A DNA stretch of 21,718 bases. It comes from Planctomycetota bacterium (GTDB lineage Bacteria > Planctomycetota > UBA1135 > GCA-002686595). Under the pieces are notes generated by a model, which saw only the letters and a list, made by a program, of their open reading frames with translations, ran no database searches and was not told the origin of the DNA. This document shows positions 13,848 to 20,486 of this stretch, piece after piece. Both the position numbers and the translations under genes were made by a program. The stretch is from the NCBI GenBank assembly GCA_004296785.1, contig SCVU01000220.1, positions 1-21,718 on the forward strand. Direction: 5' to 3'. Each line of letters opens with the position of its first letter. The first letter of the stretch is position 1.

Positions 13848-15370
13848 CGTGATCGGCCTCCGCCGGTTTCGGTGCTCGACGCGAGGCTCGCGCGCTCGCC
13901 CGCGCCGCGCTCGCCCGTCCGCAGCCACGCATCGGCCTTGTTCGCGACGATCGCGCCGTAGTTCGCCGCGCCGAGCCAGCCGGACATGATGATGCCGACG
14001 GAGCCCGCGTGGAACAGGCCGCCGACGTGGCGCGGCAGGTCGAACGACACCTGCAGGCCCTCGAACTTGGTGCCGAAGGACGTGCCGAGCGGCTGCTGCG
14101 TGTAGAACTGGAACGTGCGCGGCGTGGCCGCCTCGATGTGGTCGATGCGCGCGCGGATGCCGGGCAGATGGCGCTCGAGATCGACGAGCGTCTCCTCGAT
14201 CAGCGCGGCCTTCTCCACCTCGTAGCGCTGCGGCGACAGCGCGGCCCAGTCGGCCCAGTTCGCATTCGTCGACGAGACGATCGCGGTGCGCGCGAGCTCG
14301 GGCCGCGTCTTCGGGTAGTAGAACGAGAACGTGCGGCTCTCGCCGTGCAGGTCGCACAGCGCGCTCGAGTCGAACTCGCGGCGCGTCGAGCTGAACAGCA
14401 GGTCGCCGACGAACGGGATCCCCGCATCCGGCGCGAGCCCCATGTAGACCTGGCACGAGGAGTTGTTGAGCCGCACCGCGCGCGTCGCGTCGACGTAGTC
14501 CGCCGGCAGCTGCGCTGCGCCGACGAGCTCGAGCACCGTCGTCTTGACGCTGGCGTTCGACACCACGCAGCCCGCCGCGATCTCGCGCCCGTGCGCGAGC
14601 ACGCCGCGCGCGCGCGAACCCTCGACGAGGATGCGCTCGACCTGCACCGAGTGGAACACCTCGACGCCGACGCGCGCGAGCTCGGCGCGCATCTCCTTGA
14701 CCAAGAGGTCGGTGCCGCCGGCGAACGTGTACACGCCGCGGCTCATGAAGTTCGAGAACACGATGCCGTAGGCGATCGCGGGATCGTCGAGCGTCGAGCC
14801 GTTCGCGTACGAGATCGGCTCGAGCAGCAGCCGGTGCACGTCGTTGCGGCCGGGGAACCAGCGCTCGAACAGCTCGCGGATCGTCTCGCGCGACGGCGCG
14901 TAGAAGTCGAGCGCGCGAATGTGCTCGAAGAACGCGTGCACGCGCTCGCTCGCGACGCCGAAGCGCTCGACGAGCAGCTGCGTGAAGTCCTCGCGCGTGA
15001 ACGCGGTGTCGAGCTCGAACTGCGGGTTCGCGAAGCGCACGCCGTCGAGCCGCACGATGCGCGATGCGATCGCGGCGTTCCAGTAGCGGCGGCAGGTCTT
15101 CTGCATGCCGATCGGGAAGCCGTGCAGCGAGATGTCGAACACGTGGCCGCCGCGGCGCTTGAACCACGTCGCCATCCCGCCGAGGTTGTAGTGCTGCTCG
15201 AGCACGCACACCGAGTGGCCCGCGCGGCCGAGCACGACCGCCGCGGTGAGTCCGGCGAGTCCGCTGCCGACCACGACGACGTCGTAGCGCGCGCGCGCGC
15301 CCTCGAGCGGATCGCGCGCCAGCGGCTTCTTGCCGTCGGTCGATCCCTTGAAGTAGCGGCGCTCGCTCAC
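13844..15370 (-). CDS. CrtI/carotenoid-isomerase-like FAD-dependent oxidoreductase (first of a pair)
   Basis: A 508-residue flavoprotein of the phytoene-desaturase/CrtISO-like group. Seen: a 28-residue N-terminal extension, the FAD dinucleotide motif YDVVVVGSGLAGLTAA (29-44) ending at Glu58 in VLEQHYNLGGMATWF, the segment GGTDLLVKEMRAELARVGVEV, a central CVVSNAS strand, and the C-terminal FAD motif LFHAGSVGIIMSGWLGAANYGAIVA. Family members desaturate, saturate or isomerise polyenes. The location between an ACP and a dehydratase suggests it acts on an acyl-ACP or released acyl chain, which is inference. GTG at 15370 (MSERRYFKG) overlaps the upstream flavoprotein stop as GTGA; the start is supported by that overlap, and longer frames upstream are antisense/shadow. 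The protein differs clearly from its neighbour, so it is not a recent duplicate. Confidence 0.88.
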   Translation of the reverse strand: MSERRYFKGSTDGKKPLARDPLEGARARYDVVVVGSGLAGLTAAVVLGRAGHSVCVLEQHYNLGGMATWFKRRGGHVFDISLHGFPIGMQKTCRRYWNAAIASRIVRLDGVRFANPQFELDTAFTREDFTQLLVERFGVASERVHAFFEHIRALDFYAPSRETIRELFERWFPGRNDVHRLLLEPISYANGSTLDDPAIAYGIVFSNFMSRGVYTFAGGTDLLVKEMRAELARVGVEVFHSVQVERILVEGSRARGVLAHGREIAAGCVVSNASVKTTVLELVGAAQLPADYVDATRAVRLNNSSCQVYMGLAPDAGIPFVGDLLFSSTRREFDSSALCDLHGESRTFSFYYPKTRPELARTAIVSSTNANWADWAALSPQRYEVEKAALIEETLVDLERHLPGIRARIDHIEAATPRTFQFYTQQPLGTSFGTKFEGLQVSFDLPRHVGGLFHAGSVGIIMSGWLGAANYGAIVANKADAWLRTGERGAGERASLASSTETGGGRSR

Positions 15371-16773
15371 GCCGTTCCCCCCGCCGCCTGGAGGACGTGT
15401 CGATTCGCGATCGCGATGCCCGACATCATCGCGCCGACGATGCCGAGATAGCCCTGGTCGGTGCCGATCAGGTGCAGGTCGCCGATGCCGACGTCGCCGT
15501 CGAGGCGCTTGTCGGGGCTGCCGTAGACGCGCCCGTTCACGTGGCCGGTGTAGTGCTCGATCGTGCGCGGCGTGAACACGTCGAGGTCGCGCGTGTGCGG
15601 GCTCCAATCGGGGAAGAGCTGCGCGGCGGCGGCCGCTGCGCGCGCGCTGTGCGCGAGCTTCGCGGCGCGGTACGCGTCGTCGCCGCTCGCGGCGAGCTCG
15701 CGCCAGCGCAGCGGATTCGCGATGACGGTCTGGCGCACGAGCGTCGCGACCTCGGCCTCCTGGTCGGCGTAGTTGCCCGGGCACGAGAGCACGCCGCAGC
15801 GCGGCTCGGTCGGCTCGTCGCTCTGCGCGTAGCACAGGCGATCCGCGGTGCAGTAGAACGCGACCGCGGCGTCCAGTCCCAGCGCGGCCGGCGTGCGGTC
15901 GAGCACGTGGATCGACTCGAGGAACGAGAGGTCGCGTCCCGGCGCCGCGCCCGCGCGCGCGTCCGCGCCGCCGCGGCCGCACAGCGCCAGCGTCTCGTCG
16001 AGGCCCGCGCTCGACAGCAGGTGGTCGCATGCGAGCTCGCTGCCGTCGTCGAGCTCGACGCCGACCGCGCGCGCGCCGTCGAGCCGGATGCGCGCGACGC
16101 CGCAGTTCGTGCGCAGCTCGGCGCCGCAGGACTCCAGGCGCGTCTTGAGCGCCGCGAGCAGCGTGCGGATCCCGCCGCGCGGCCGCGCGATGCCCTCGCG
16201 GAACAGGCTCTGGAACAGGATGCGAAACTGCGTCCAGTCGATGTCGTTCTCGAGCGGGCTGCCGTAGTAGCAGATCGGCAGCAGCAGCGCGTCGACGAGT
16301 CGCTCGTCGCCCAGCCGCCGCAGCAGCTCGGCGCGCGCGCTCGCGAACGCCGCCGCGCGTCCATCCGGCGCGAAGGCCGCGAGCTCGCCGTGCAGCGCGG
16401 CCAGCGCGTCGCGCCGCGCCGGGAACGCGGCGGCGAGCTCGCTCTCGAACAGCTCCGGCTCGTTCGAGAACGAGAGCGACAGATCGGGGAAGCGGATCAG
16501 CGAGCGCCGCTGCGCACCGAGCGCGAGCTCGTCGCGCGACACGCGCAGTTGTCGCAGCACGCGCGACAGCGCTCCCGTGCGCGCGGCGGTCGCGTTCGTC
16601 AGCGCGTGCAGCCCGACGTCGTGGCGCCGGCCGCGCAGCCGGTAGAACGAGTTCAACCCTCCCAACAGCGAGTGGCGCTCGAGGATCGCGACCTTGCGCT
16701 CGTACATCGACAGGCGGATGCCGGCGGCGAGGCCCGCCAGCCCCGCGCCGATGATCAACGTGTCGTAGCGCAT
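15367..16773 (-). CDS. CrtI-like FAD-dependent oxidoreductase (second of a pair)
   Basis: A 468-residue flavoprotein of the phytoene-desaturase-like/NAD(P)-binding amine-oxidase group. Seen: YDTLIIGAGLAGLAAGIRLS (3-22) with the FAD GxGxxG motif, the acidic residue in AILERHSLLGGLNSFYR, GLHALTNAT, a GIARPRGGIRTLLAALKTRLESCGAEL segment, the CDHLLSSAG strand, and a C-terminal FAD motif GDLHLIGTDQGYLGIVGAMMSGIAIANRHV. The GG(L/M) sequence after the acidic residue fits the CrtI family. The ATG at 16773 is followed directly by the Rossmann strand, so the start is clear. It ends 4 bp into the next flavoprotein gene and begins 24 bp after the ACP stop. The substrate is unknown; possible roles are acyl-chain desaturation, double-bond isomerisation or ring chemistry. 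Confidence 0.88.
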   Translation of the reverse strand: MRYDTLIIGAGLAGLAAGIRLSMYERKVAILERHSLLGGLNSFYRLRGRRHDVGLHALTNATAARTGALSRVLRQLRVSRDELALGAQRRSLIRFPDLSLSFSNEPELFESELAAAFPARRDALAALHGELAAFAPDGRAAAFASARAELLRRLGDERLVDALLLPICYYGSPLENDIDWTQFRILFQSLFREGIARPRGGIRTLLAALKTRLESCGAELRTNCGVARIRLDGARAVGVELDDGSELACDHLLSSAGLDETLALCGRGGADARAGAAPGRDLSFLESIHVLDRTPAALGLDAAVAFYCTADRLCYAQSDEPTEPRCGVLSCPGNYADQEAEVATLVRQTVIANPLRWRELAASGDDAYRAAKLAHSARAAAAAAQLFPDWSPHTRDLDVFTPRTIEHYTGHVNGRVYGSPDKRLDGDVGIGDLHLIGTDQGYLGIVGAMMSGIAIANRHVLQAAGGTA

Positions 16774-16797
16774 GGCGCGCCGGCTTCGCGTGCGCGG

Positions 16798-17088
16798 CTA
16801 GACGCGCGCCGCCGCCGCCTTCGACAGTACGTGCAGCGAGCGGGACGCGAGGTGCGGGCGCAGGTAGCTCACGCAGCCGTCGAGCGTCGCGAGCTCCTTG
16901 TAATCGGCCTCCGGCACGTGCACGCCGTACAGCTTGCGCAGCTCCATCACGATGTCGAGGAAGTCCATCGAGTCGAGCTCGATCTGCTCGCGCAGGCGCA
17001 GCTTCGGATCGAGCTGCGAGAGGTCCTCGTCCGGCGCGATCTGCGCGATGATGTCCTTGATGGCGATCTGGATTTCGGCGTCGTTCAT
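16798..17088 (-). CDS. Acyl carrier protein
   Basis: A 96-residue acyl carrier protein. The phosphopantetheine attachment site is Ser40 in the motif LDSMDFLDI, the usual DSL-type site with Met for Leu, between helices I and II. The acidic N-terminal helix (DAEIQIAIKDIIAQIAPDEDLSQLD) and the helix III region (VPEADYKELATLDGCVSYLRPHL) are present, with an Ala-rich basic tail. The VHVPEADYKELATLDGCVSYL segment is typical of ACPs dedicated to secondary fatty-acid systems. ATG at 17088 precedes the first helix. The carrier follows the ketosynthase with a 67-bp gap, the longest within the operon. It is unlikely to be the housekeeping AcpP because the genes usually next to it (fabD, fabG, fabF) are absent. 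Confidence 0.92.
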   Translation of the reverse strand: MNDAEIQIAIKDIIAQIAPDEDLSQLDPKLRLREQIELDSMDFLDIVMELRKLYGVHVPEADYKELATLDGCVSYLRPHLASRSLHVLSKAAAARV

Positions 17089-17155
17089 GGGAAGGTAGGG
17101 GGGTGGTTCGATGCGCTGCGGCCGGCGGCCGCGGCGCTGTTTCTCTGGCGTGTGT

Positions 17156-18394
17156 TCAGGCGCGCGGACGGCGCACGATCAGCGCCGAGTTGATGCCGAG
17201 CATGCCGAACGACATGTTCAGCACGTGGTCGCAGCGCGCGATCCGCCGCGGCTCGTTCGCGACGAGGTTGCGCAGCTCGCAGCGCTCGTCGAGCTGCTCG
17301 AGGTTGATCGTCGGGTGCACGACGTTGTCGTCGAACGACGGCAGGTTGCCGGCCAGCTCGAGCGCGCCCGCGGCGCCCATCGCGTGGCCGATGTAGCTCT
17401 TCGTGTTGTTGACGAACGTGCGCGTGCTGTCGGAGAACACGGCGCGGATCGCCGCGCACTCGACCTCGTCGCCCGACGGCGTGGCGGTCGCGTGCGTGTT
17501 CAGGATGTCGATGTCGGACGCCGCCAGCCCGGCGTGCGCGAGCGCGCCGCGCATGCACGCGTTCTGACCGTCGGCGAACGGCAGCACGAAGTCGTGGCCG
17601 TCGCTGTTGACGTTCCAGCCGGCGATCTCCGCGAGCACGCGCGCGCCGCGGCGCAGCGCGTCCGAGCGCCGCTCGAGCACGTACAGGCAGCCGCCCTCGC
17701 TGACCACGATGCCGTTGCGCGCGGCGTCGAACGGACGCGAGGCGCGCGCCGGCTCCGCGTGCGCGGCCAGTGCGCCCTGCGCCTTGAAGCTCGCGAAGAT
17801 GCCGAACGTGTGGATCGCCTCGGACACGCCGCCGCCGAGCGCGACGTCGACCTCGCCGAGCAGCAGCATCTGCGCCGCGTGGATCAGGCCGATGTTGCCG
17901 GCCGCGCAGGCGCCGCCGATCGAGTAGGCCGGGCCCTTGAGCCCGAGATTCAGCGTGACCTCGCCGGCAGGGTTGTTCGCGACCGTGCGCGGGTTGTGGT
18001 GGTGGCTCCAGAACGACAGGTCGAAGCCGTACTGGCTGACCTGGTGGATCTCGTTCTCGGTCTCGACGTTGCCGTGCTCGGTGATGCCGGTGTACACGCC
18101 GACGCGCGCGGCGTCGTAGCGCGAGAGCTCGACGCCCGCGTGCGCGAGCGCCTCGTTCGCGCAGTACACGGCCAGCGAACCCGCGCGCGTGCCGCGGCGC
18201 AGCTCCTTCTTCGACTGGTGCTTGAGCGCGTCGTACTCGCACACGCCGGCCAGCGTCTTGCCGACGTGGCGGATCTCCCACGCACGGACGCCGGACACGC
18301 CGCGCAGCAGGTTGGCGCGGAATTCCGCGAGATCGCGGCCGTTCGGGCTCGCGAGCCCAACGCCGGTGATCACGATCGTCTCGCGCTCGGTCAT
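17156..18394 (-). CDS. FabF-like beta-ketoacyl-ACP synthase (KAS II type) of a secondary lipid pathway
   Basis: A 412-residue condensing enzyme of the FabF/KAS II family that would extend an acyl-ACP by decarboxylative Claisen condensation with malonyl-ACP. The complete Cys-His-His triad is seen: Cys163 in GGACAAGNIG, His301 in LNTHATATPSGD and His337 in KSYIGHAMGAAG, with Lys332 alongside. An unusual segment SFWSHHHNPRTVANNPAGEVTL (128-148) lies near where the substrate-gating region of KAS II is expected; its effect on chain length is unknown. ATG at 18394 starts MTERETIVITGVGLASP, the family N-terminus, 7 bp after the regulator stop. No ketoreductase or malonyltransferase is in the operon, so those functions would be supplied by primary metabolism. 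It is a FabF-type enzyme and not OleA, which belongs to a separate thiolase branch. Confidence 0.93.
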   Translation of the reverse strand: MTERETIVITGVGLASPNGRDLAEFRANLLRGVSGVRAWEIRHVGKTLAGVCEYDALKHQSKKELRRGTRAGSLAVYCANEALAHAGVELSRYDAARVGVYTGITEHGNVETENEIHQVSQYGFDLSFWSHHHNPRTVANNPAGEVTLNLGLKGPAYSIGGACAAGNIGLIHAAQMLLLGEVDVALGGGVSEAIHTFGIFASFKAQGALAAHAEPARASRPFDAARNGIVVSEGGCLYVLERRSDALRRGARVLAEIAGWNVNSDGHDFVLPFADGQNACMRGALAHAGLAASDIDILNTHATATPSGDEVECAAIRAVFSDSTRTFVNNTKSYIGHAMGAAGALELAGNLPSFDDNVVHPTINLEQLDERCELRNLVANEPRRIARCDHVLNMSFGMLGINSALIVRRPRA

Positions 18395-18401
18395 CGCAGG
18401 T

Positions 18402-19058
18402 TCAGGCGTGCGCTTCCTCGCGCTCCGTGCCCGCGGAAGTGGTCTTCGCGCGCGGCGCGGCCGGCGCGCGGAACAGGAGGCGCGCGGGCCCGACGACGCC
18501 GGCCTTCAGCGCCGACGCGAGCGCGCGCGAGAGCATGCTCTCCGAATCGCCGAGCGCGTTCGTGACCGCCGAGAAGACGACGTTCATCATCGCGTCGGCG
18601 AGGCTGCACGCGGCGATGATCGAGCGCAGCGTGTACACGCGCGGGTCGCGCTCGCCGTGGTGGCGCTGGATGTACTCGACCGCGCGCAGCGCGGCCTGGC
18701 GGAAGTTCTGGAACGCGACCTGCTCGCGGCGGCGGAACACCGTCGCGACGATCGACAGCGCGTTGCCGACCGGCGCGTGCAGGTGGCAGCGGCGCAGCGA
18801 GTCGAACTCGGTCGTGATCGCGCCCCACTCCTGCAGCTGGTTCAGCGTCGTGCTCGCCGCGCCGACCGAGATCGAAAGGAGGTGGCAGATGTCGCGGTTC
18901 GACAGCGGGCGCCCGTACAGCACGAGCAGGCCGAAGACGCGTCCGTGGATGCGCTTGAAGCCGAAGGTCTTGAAGAAGGTCTCGAACGCCGGGAGTGCCT
19001 CCGCGAGCTCGGGGTCGAGATCGGCGGGGACCGGCTCGGGTCGCGGGGGAGCGCTCAT
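18402..19058 (-). CDS. GbsR/MarR-family winged-helix transcriptional regulator
   Basis: A 218-residue DNA-binding protein. The winged helix-turn-helix lies at about 35-90: FKRIHGRVFGLLVLYGRPLSNRDICHLLSISVGAASTTLNQLQEWGAITTEF. The GRVFGLL and PLSNRDIxxxLxxSxGxxSxxLxxLxEWG patterns are the GbsR-type signature within MarR. Helices follow (100-175), probably for dimerisation, and then a disordered tail. It is the first gene of the lipid operon, 7 bp before the ketosynthase, so regulator and enzymes are likely made from one message. ATG at 19058 is preceded by a promoter whose -35 box overlaps a palindrome (see 19068-19122), consistent with autorepression. The effector is unknown; an acyl or lipid signal is conceivable but not shown. 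Confidence 0.9.
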   Translation of the reverse strand: MSAPPRPEPVPADLDPELAEALPAFETFFKTFGFKRIHGRVFGLLVLYGRPLSNRDICHLLSISVGAASTTLNQLQEWGAITTEFDSLRRCHLHAPVGNALSIVATVFRRREQVAFQNFRQAALRAVEYIQRHHGERDPRVYTLRSIIAACSLADAMMNVVFSAVTNALGDSESMLSRALASALKAGVVGPARLLFRAPAAPRAKTTSAGTEREEAHA

Positions 19059-19067
19059 GCGGCGCGG

Positions 19068-19096
19068 ATTGTCCTGAGCTGGGCCACGGATTTCAA
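19068..19096 (-). promoter_or_regulatory. Sigma70-like promoter of the regulator/lipid operon
   Basis: On the minus strand TTGAAA (19091-19096, five of six consensus bases) is followed after exactly 17 bases by GACAAT (19068-19073, four of six). The -10 box ends 9 bases before the regulator ATG, so the transcript would be nearly leaderless, in line with the missing ribosome binding site. The -35 box lies in an inverted-repeat arm. Confidence 0.55.
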
Positions 19097-19122
19097 GAAA
19101 GCCTGAAATCCGAAAGGCTTTC
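19087..19122. promoter_or_regulatory. Two interleaved inverted repeats, candidate operator of the GbsR-type regulator
   Basis: CGGATTTCA (19087-19095) pairs with TGAAATCCG (19104-19112) across 8 bases, and GAAAGCCT (19097-19104) pairs with AGGCTTTC (19115-19122) across 10. The two palindromes overlap, so they are mutually exclusive as hairpins or represent two adjacent dimer sites. The AT content is markedly higher than in the surroundings. It covers the -35 box of the regulator and lies between the divergent regulator and pilin operons. Confidence 0.6.
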
Positions 19123-19271
19123 CGCCCGACCGCCCCGCCGGGGCCGCCAGCGCGGTCTTGGCGCCCGCCGCCCCGCGCCGGCGCAGCGGCCCGCAAGAAA
19201 GTCGCATTCCGCTGCTCGTGCCGCCCCCCGATCGTCCGAGAACGCGAGCGGCCCCCTTCGTCTCGATCGGG

Positions 19272-19285
19272 CGCCGCTTTCGGCG
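19272..19285 (+). promoter_or_regulatory. Small hairpin directly before the pilV-like gene
   Basis: A 5-bp stem CGCCG/CGGCG closes a CTTT loop and ends four bases (AACC) before the ATG of the pilin gene. The start has no visible Shine-Dalgarno. The oleB start has a comparable arrangement of palindrome, AACC and ATG. Function is not known; chance is possible. Confidence 0.3.
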
Positions 19286-19289
19286 AACC

Positions 19290-19844
19290 ATGTCCCACCG
19301 CCTGAGTTCCCCGCGCCACCGCTCCAACAGCGGCCTCACGCTGCTCGAGCTGATGATGGTCCTGGTCGTGCTGACCGTCGCGGTCTCGATGCTCGCGAGC
19401 AGCATGGGGTCGGCCTCGAAGCTCGCGCCGGTGCAGCGCGAGAACGCGCTCGCGGCCGAAGCGGCGCGGCGCATGTTCGAGACGATGCGCAGCCAGCCGT
19501 TCGAGTTCGTGTTCGCGCTGTACAACGCCGACTCGAGCGACGATCCGGGCGGCGCCGGCACCGCGCCCGGCAGCGGCTTCGAGATCGACGGCCTCGCGCC
19601 CGCGGCGGACGACGCCGACGGACTGCCCGGCCAGGTGCTGTTCCCGACGCAGACGCGTCCGCTGCTCGAGAACGGCACGTGGCTCGAGCTCGGCCTGCCG
19701 CGCGACCTCGATCTCGACGGTTCGATCGACGCCGTCGACCACGCGGGCGACTACCGGATCCTGCCGGTCGAGGTCCGCATCCGCTGGCGCGGCGCGAACG
19801 GCCCGCGCCAGATGTCCCTCTACACGCAGTTCGTGGAGGTCTAG
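19290..19844 (+). CDS. PilV/GspI-like minor pilin (type IV pilus or type II secretion pseudopilin)
   Basis: A 184-residue prepilin. The short basic leader ends at Gly15; cleavage by prepilin peptidase would leave Leu16 as the methylated N-terminus, with Glu20 as the conserved Glu+5 and a hydrophobic helix to about residue 38 (LTLLELMMVLVVLTVAVSML). The segment ENALAAEAARRMFETMRSQPF fits PilV/GspI-type minor pilins. A calcium-loop-like sequence DLDLDGSIDAVD occurs at 139-150. ATG at 19290 is chosen because it gives a normal leader length; the frame is open upstream to 19158 but would give an abnormally long leader. It is the first gene of a three-gene minor-pilin operon, divergent from the regulator with 231 bp between the starts. 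A type II secretion role cannot be excluded. Confidence 0.85.
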   Translation: MSHRLSSPRHRSNSGLTLLELMMVLVVLTVAVSMLASSMGSASKLAPVQRENALAAEAARRMFETMRSQPFEFVFALYNADSSDDPGGAGTAPGSGFEIDGLAPAADDADGLPGQVLFPTQTRPLLENGTWLELGLPRDLDLDGSIDAVDHAGDYRILPVEVRIRWRGANGPRQMSLYTQFVEV

Positions 19845-19849
19845 CGCGG

Positions 19850-20461
19850 ATGCGATCCACACGCCGCCACGGGCCGCTACGCGCGGGCTTCACGCTGATC
19901 GAGATGCTGATCGCGCTCTCGGTGCTCGCGCTCGTGATCGTCAACGTGACTTCGCTCGTGCGGACGGCCGGGCGCGCGTTCGACTCCGACGCCGCGAACG
20001 CGCGCCTCGAGGAAGTCGCGACGCGCACGATGGATCGCGTGCTCTACGCGCTGGCCGGCGCGAGCCGCACGTCGCTGACGCCGGCCAACGAGATGCCGCT
20101 GTCGAACTCGCTGATCAACTACCAGACGTCGCTCGGCATCGACGCGGGCGTGCCGATCTTCGGCGACCCGGAGCGCATCGAGCTCGAGCCGGCCAACGGC
20201 ATCGTGCGCTGGACGCGCAGCGTCGGGACCGCGGATCAGAAGTCGGTCGCCTGGGGCGATCTCGTGCGCGCGCTCAACCAAGGGGAGGTCGAGAGCAACC
20301 TGTGGGACGACAACGAGAACGGCCTCGTCGACGAGGCGGGGCTCTCGTTCGCGCTGATCGGCGAGAACAGCGTGCGCGTCGAACTGTCGCTGGAGCGCAA
20401 GAGCGAATCGGGCAAGCAGGTGCTCTTCGCGCTCGAATCGAGGGTCACTTGCCGCAATTAG
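19850..20461 (+). CDS. PilW/GspJ-like minor pilin
   Basis: A 203-residue prepilin. The leader ends at Gly13, followed by FTLIEMLIALSVLALVIVNVTSLV with the Glu+5 at residue 18. The later part GRAFDSDAANARLEEVATRTMDRVLYAL resembles PilW/GspJ proteins. A predicted calcium-binding loop DDNENGLVDE lies at 153-162, a pattern recalled from PilW-like proteins of several high-GC lineages. A clear GGAGGT lies upstream (near 19835) with suitable spacing to ATG 19850; this is one of the few good Shine-Dalgarno sequences in the window. The start is 6 bp after the preceding stop, so the genes are cotranscribed. A single Cys is present near the C-terminus. Confidence 0.87.
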   Translation: MRSTRRHGPLRAGFTLIEMLIALSVLALVIVNVTSLVRTAGRAFDSDAANARLEEVATRTMDRVLYALAGASRTSLTPANEMPLSNSLINYQTSLGIDAGVPIFGDPERIELEPANGIVRWTRSVGTADQKSVAWGDLVRALNQGEVESNLWDDNENGLVDEAGLSFALIGENSVRVELSLERKSESGKQVLFALESRVTCRN

Positions 20462-20486
20462 CGGCGAGTCGGGGACGGGAACAAAC

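Noticed and set aside
13844..16773. Carotenoid biosynthesis cluster
   Set aside because: CrtI-like enzymes are present, but no phytoene synthase, GGPP synthase or cyclase gene is in the window, and the neighbours are ACP and fatty-acid enzymes.
17156..18394. The ketosynthase as a replacement for the missing OleA
   Set aside because: It has FabF-type Cys-His-His motifs and an adjacent ACP; OleA is a thiolase-branch enzyme using acyl-CoA, so substitution is not supported.
19113..19289. Sigma54 or sigma70 promoter for the pilin operon
   Set aside because: No convincing GG-N10-GC or -35/-10 pair was found by eye on the plus strand, although the operon must have one here or nearby.
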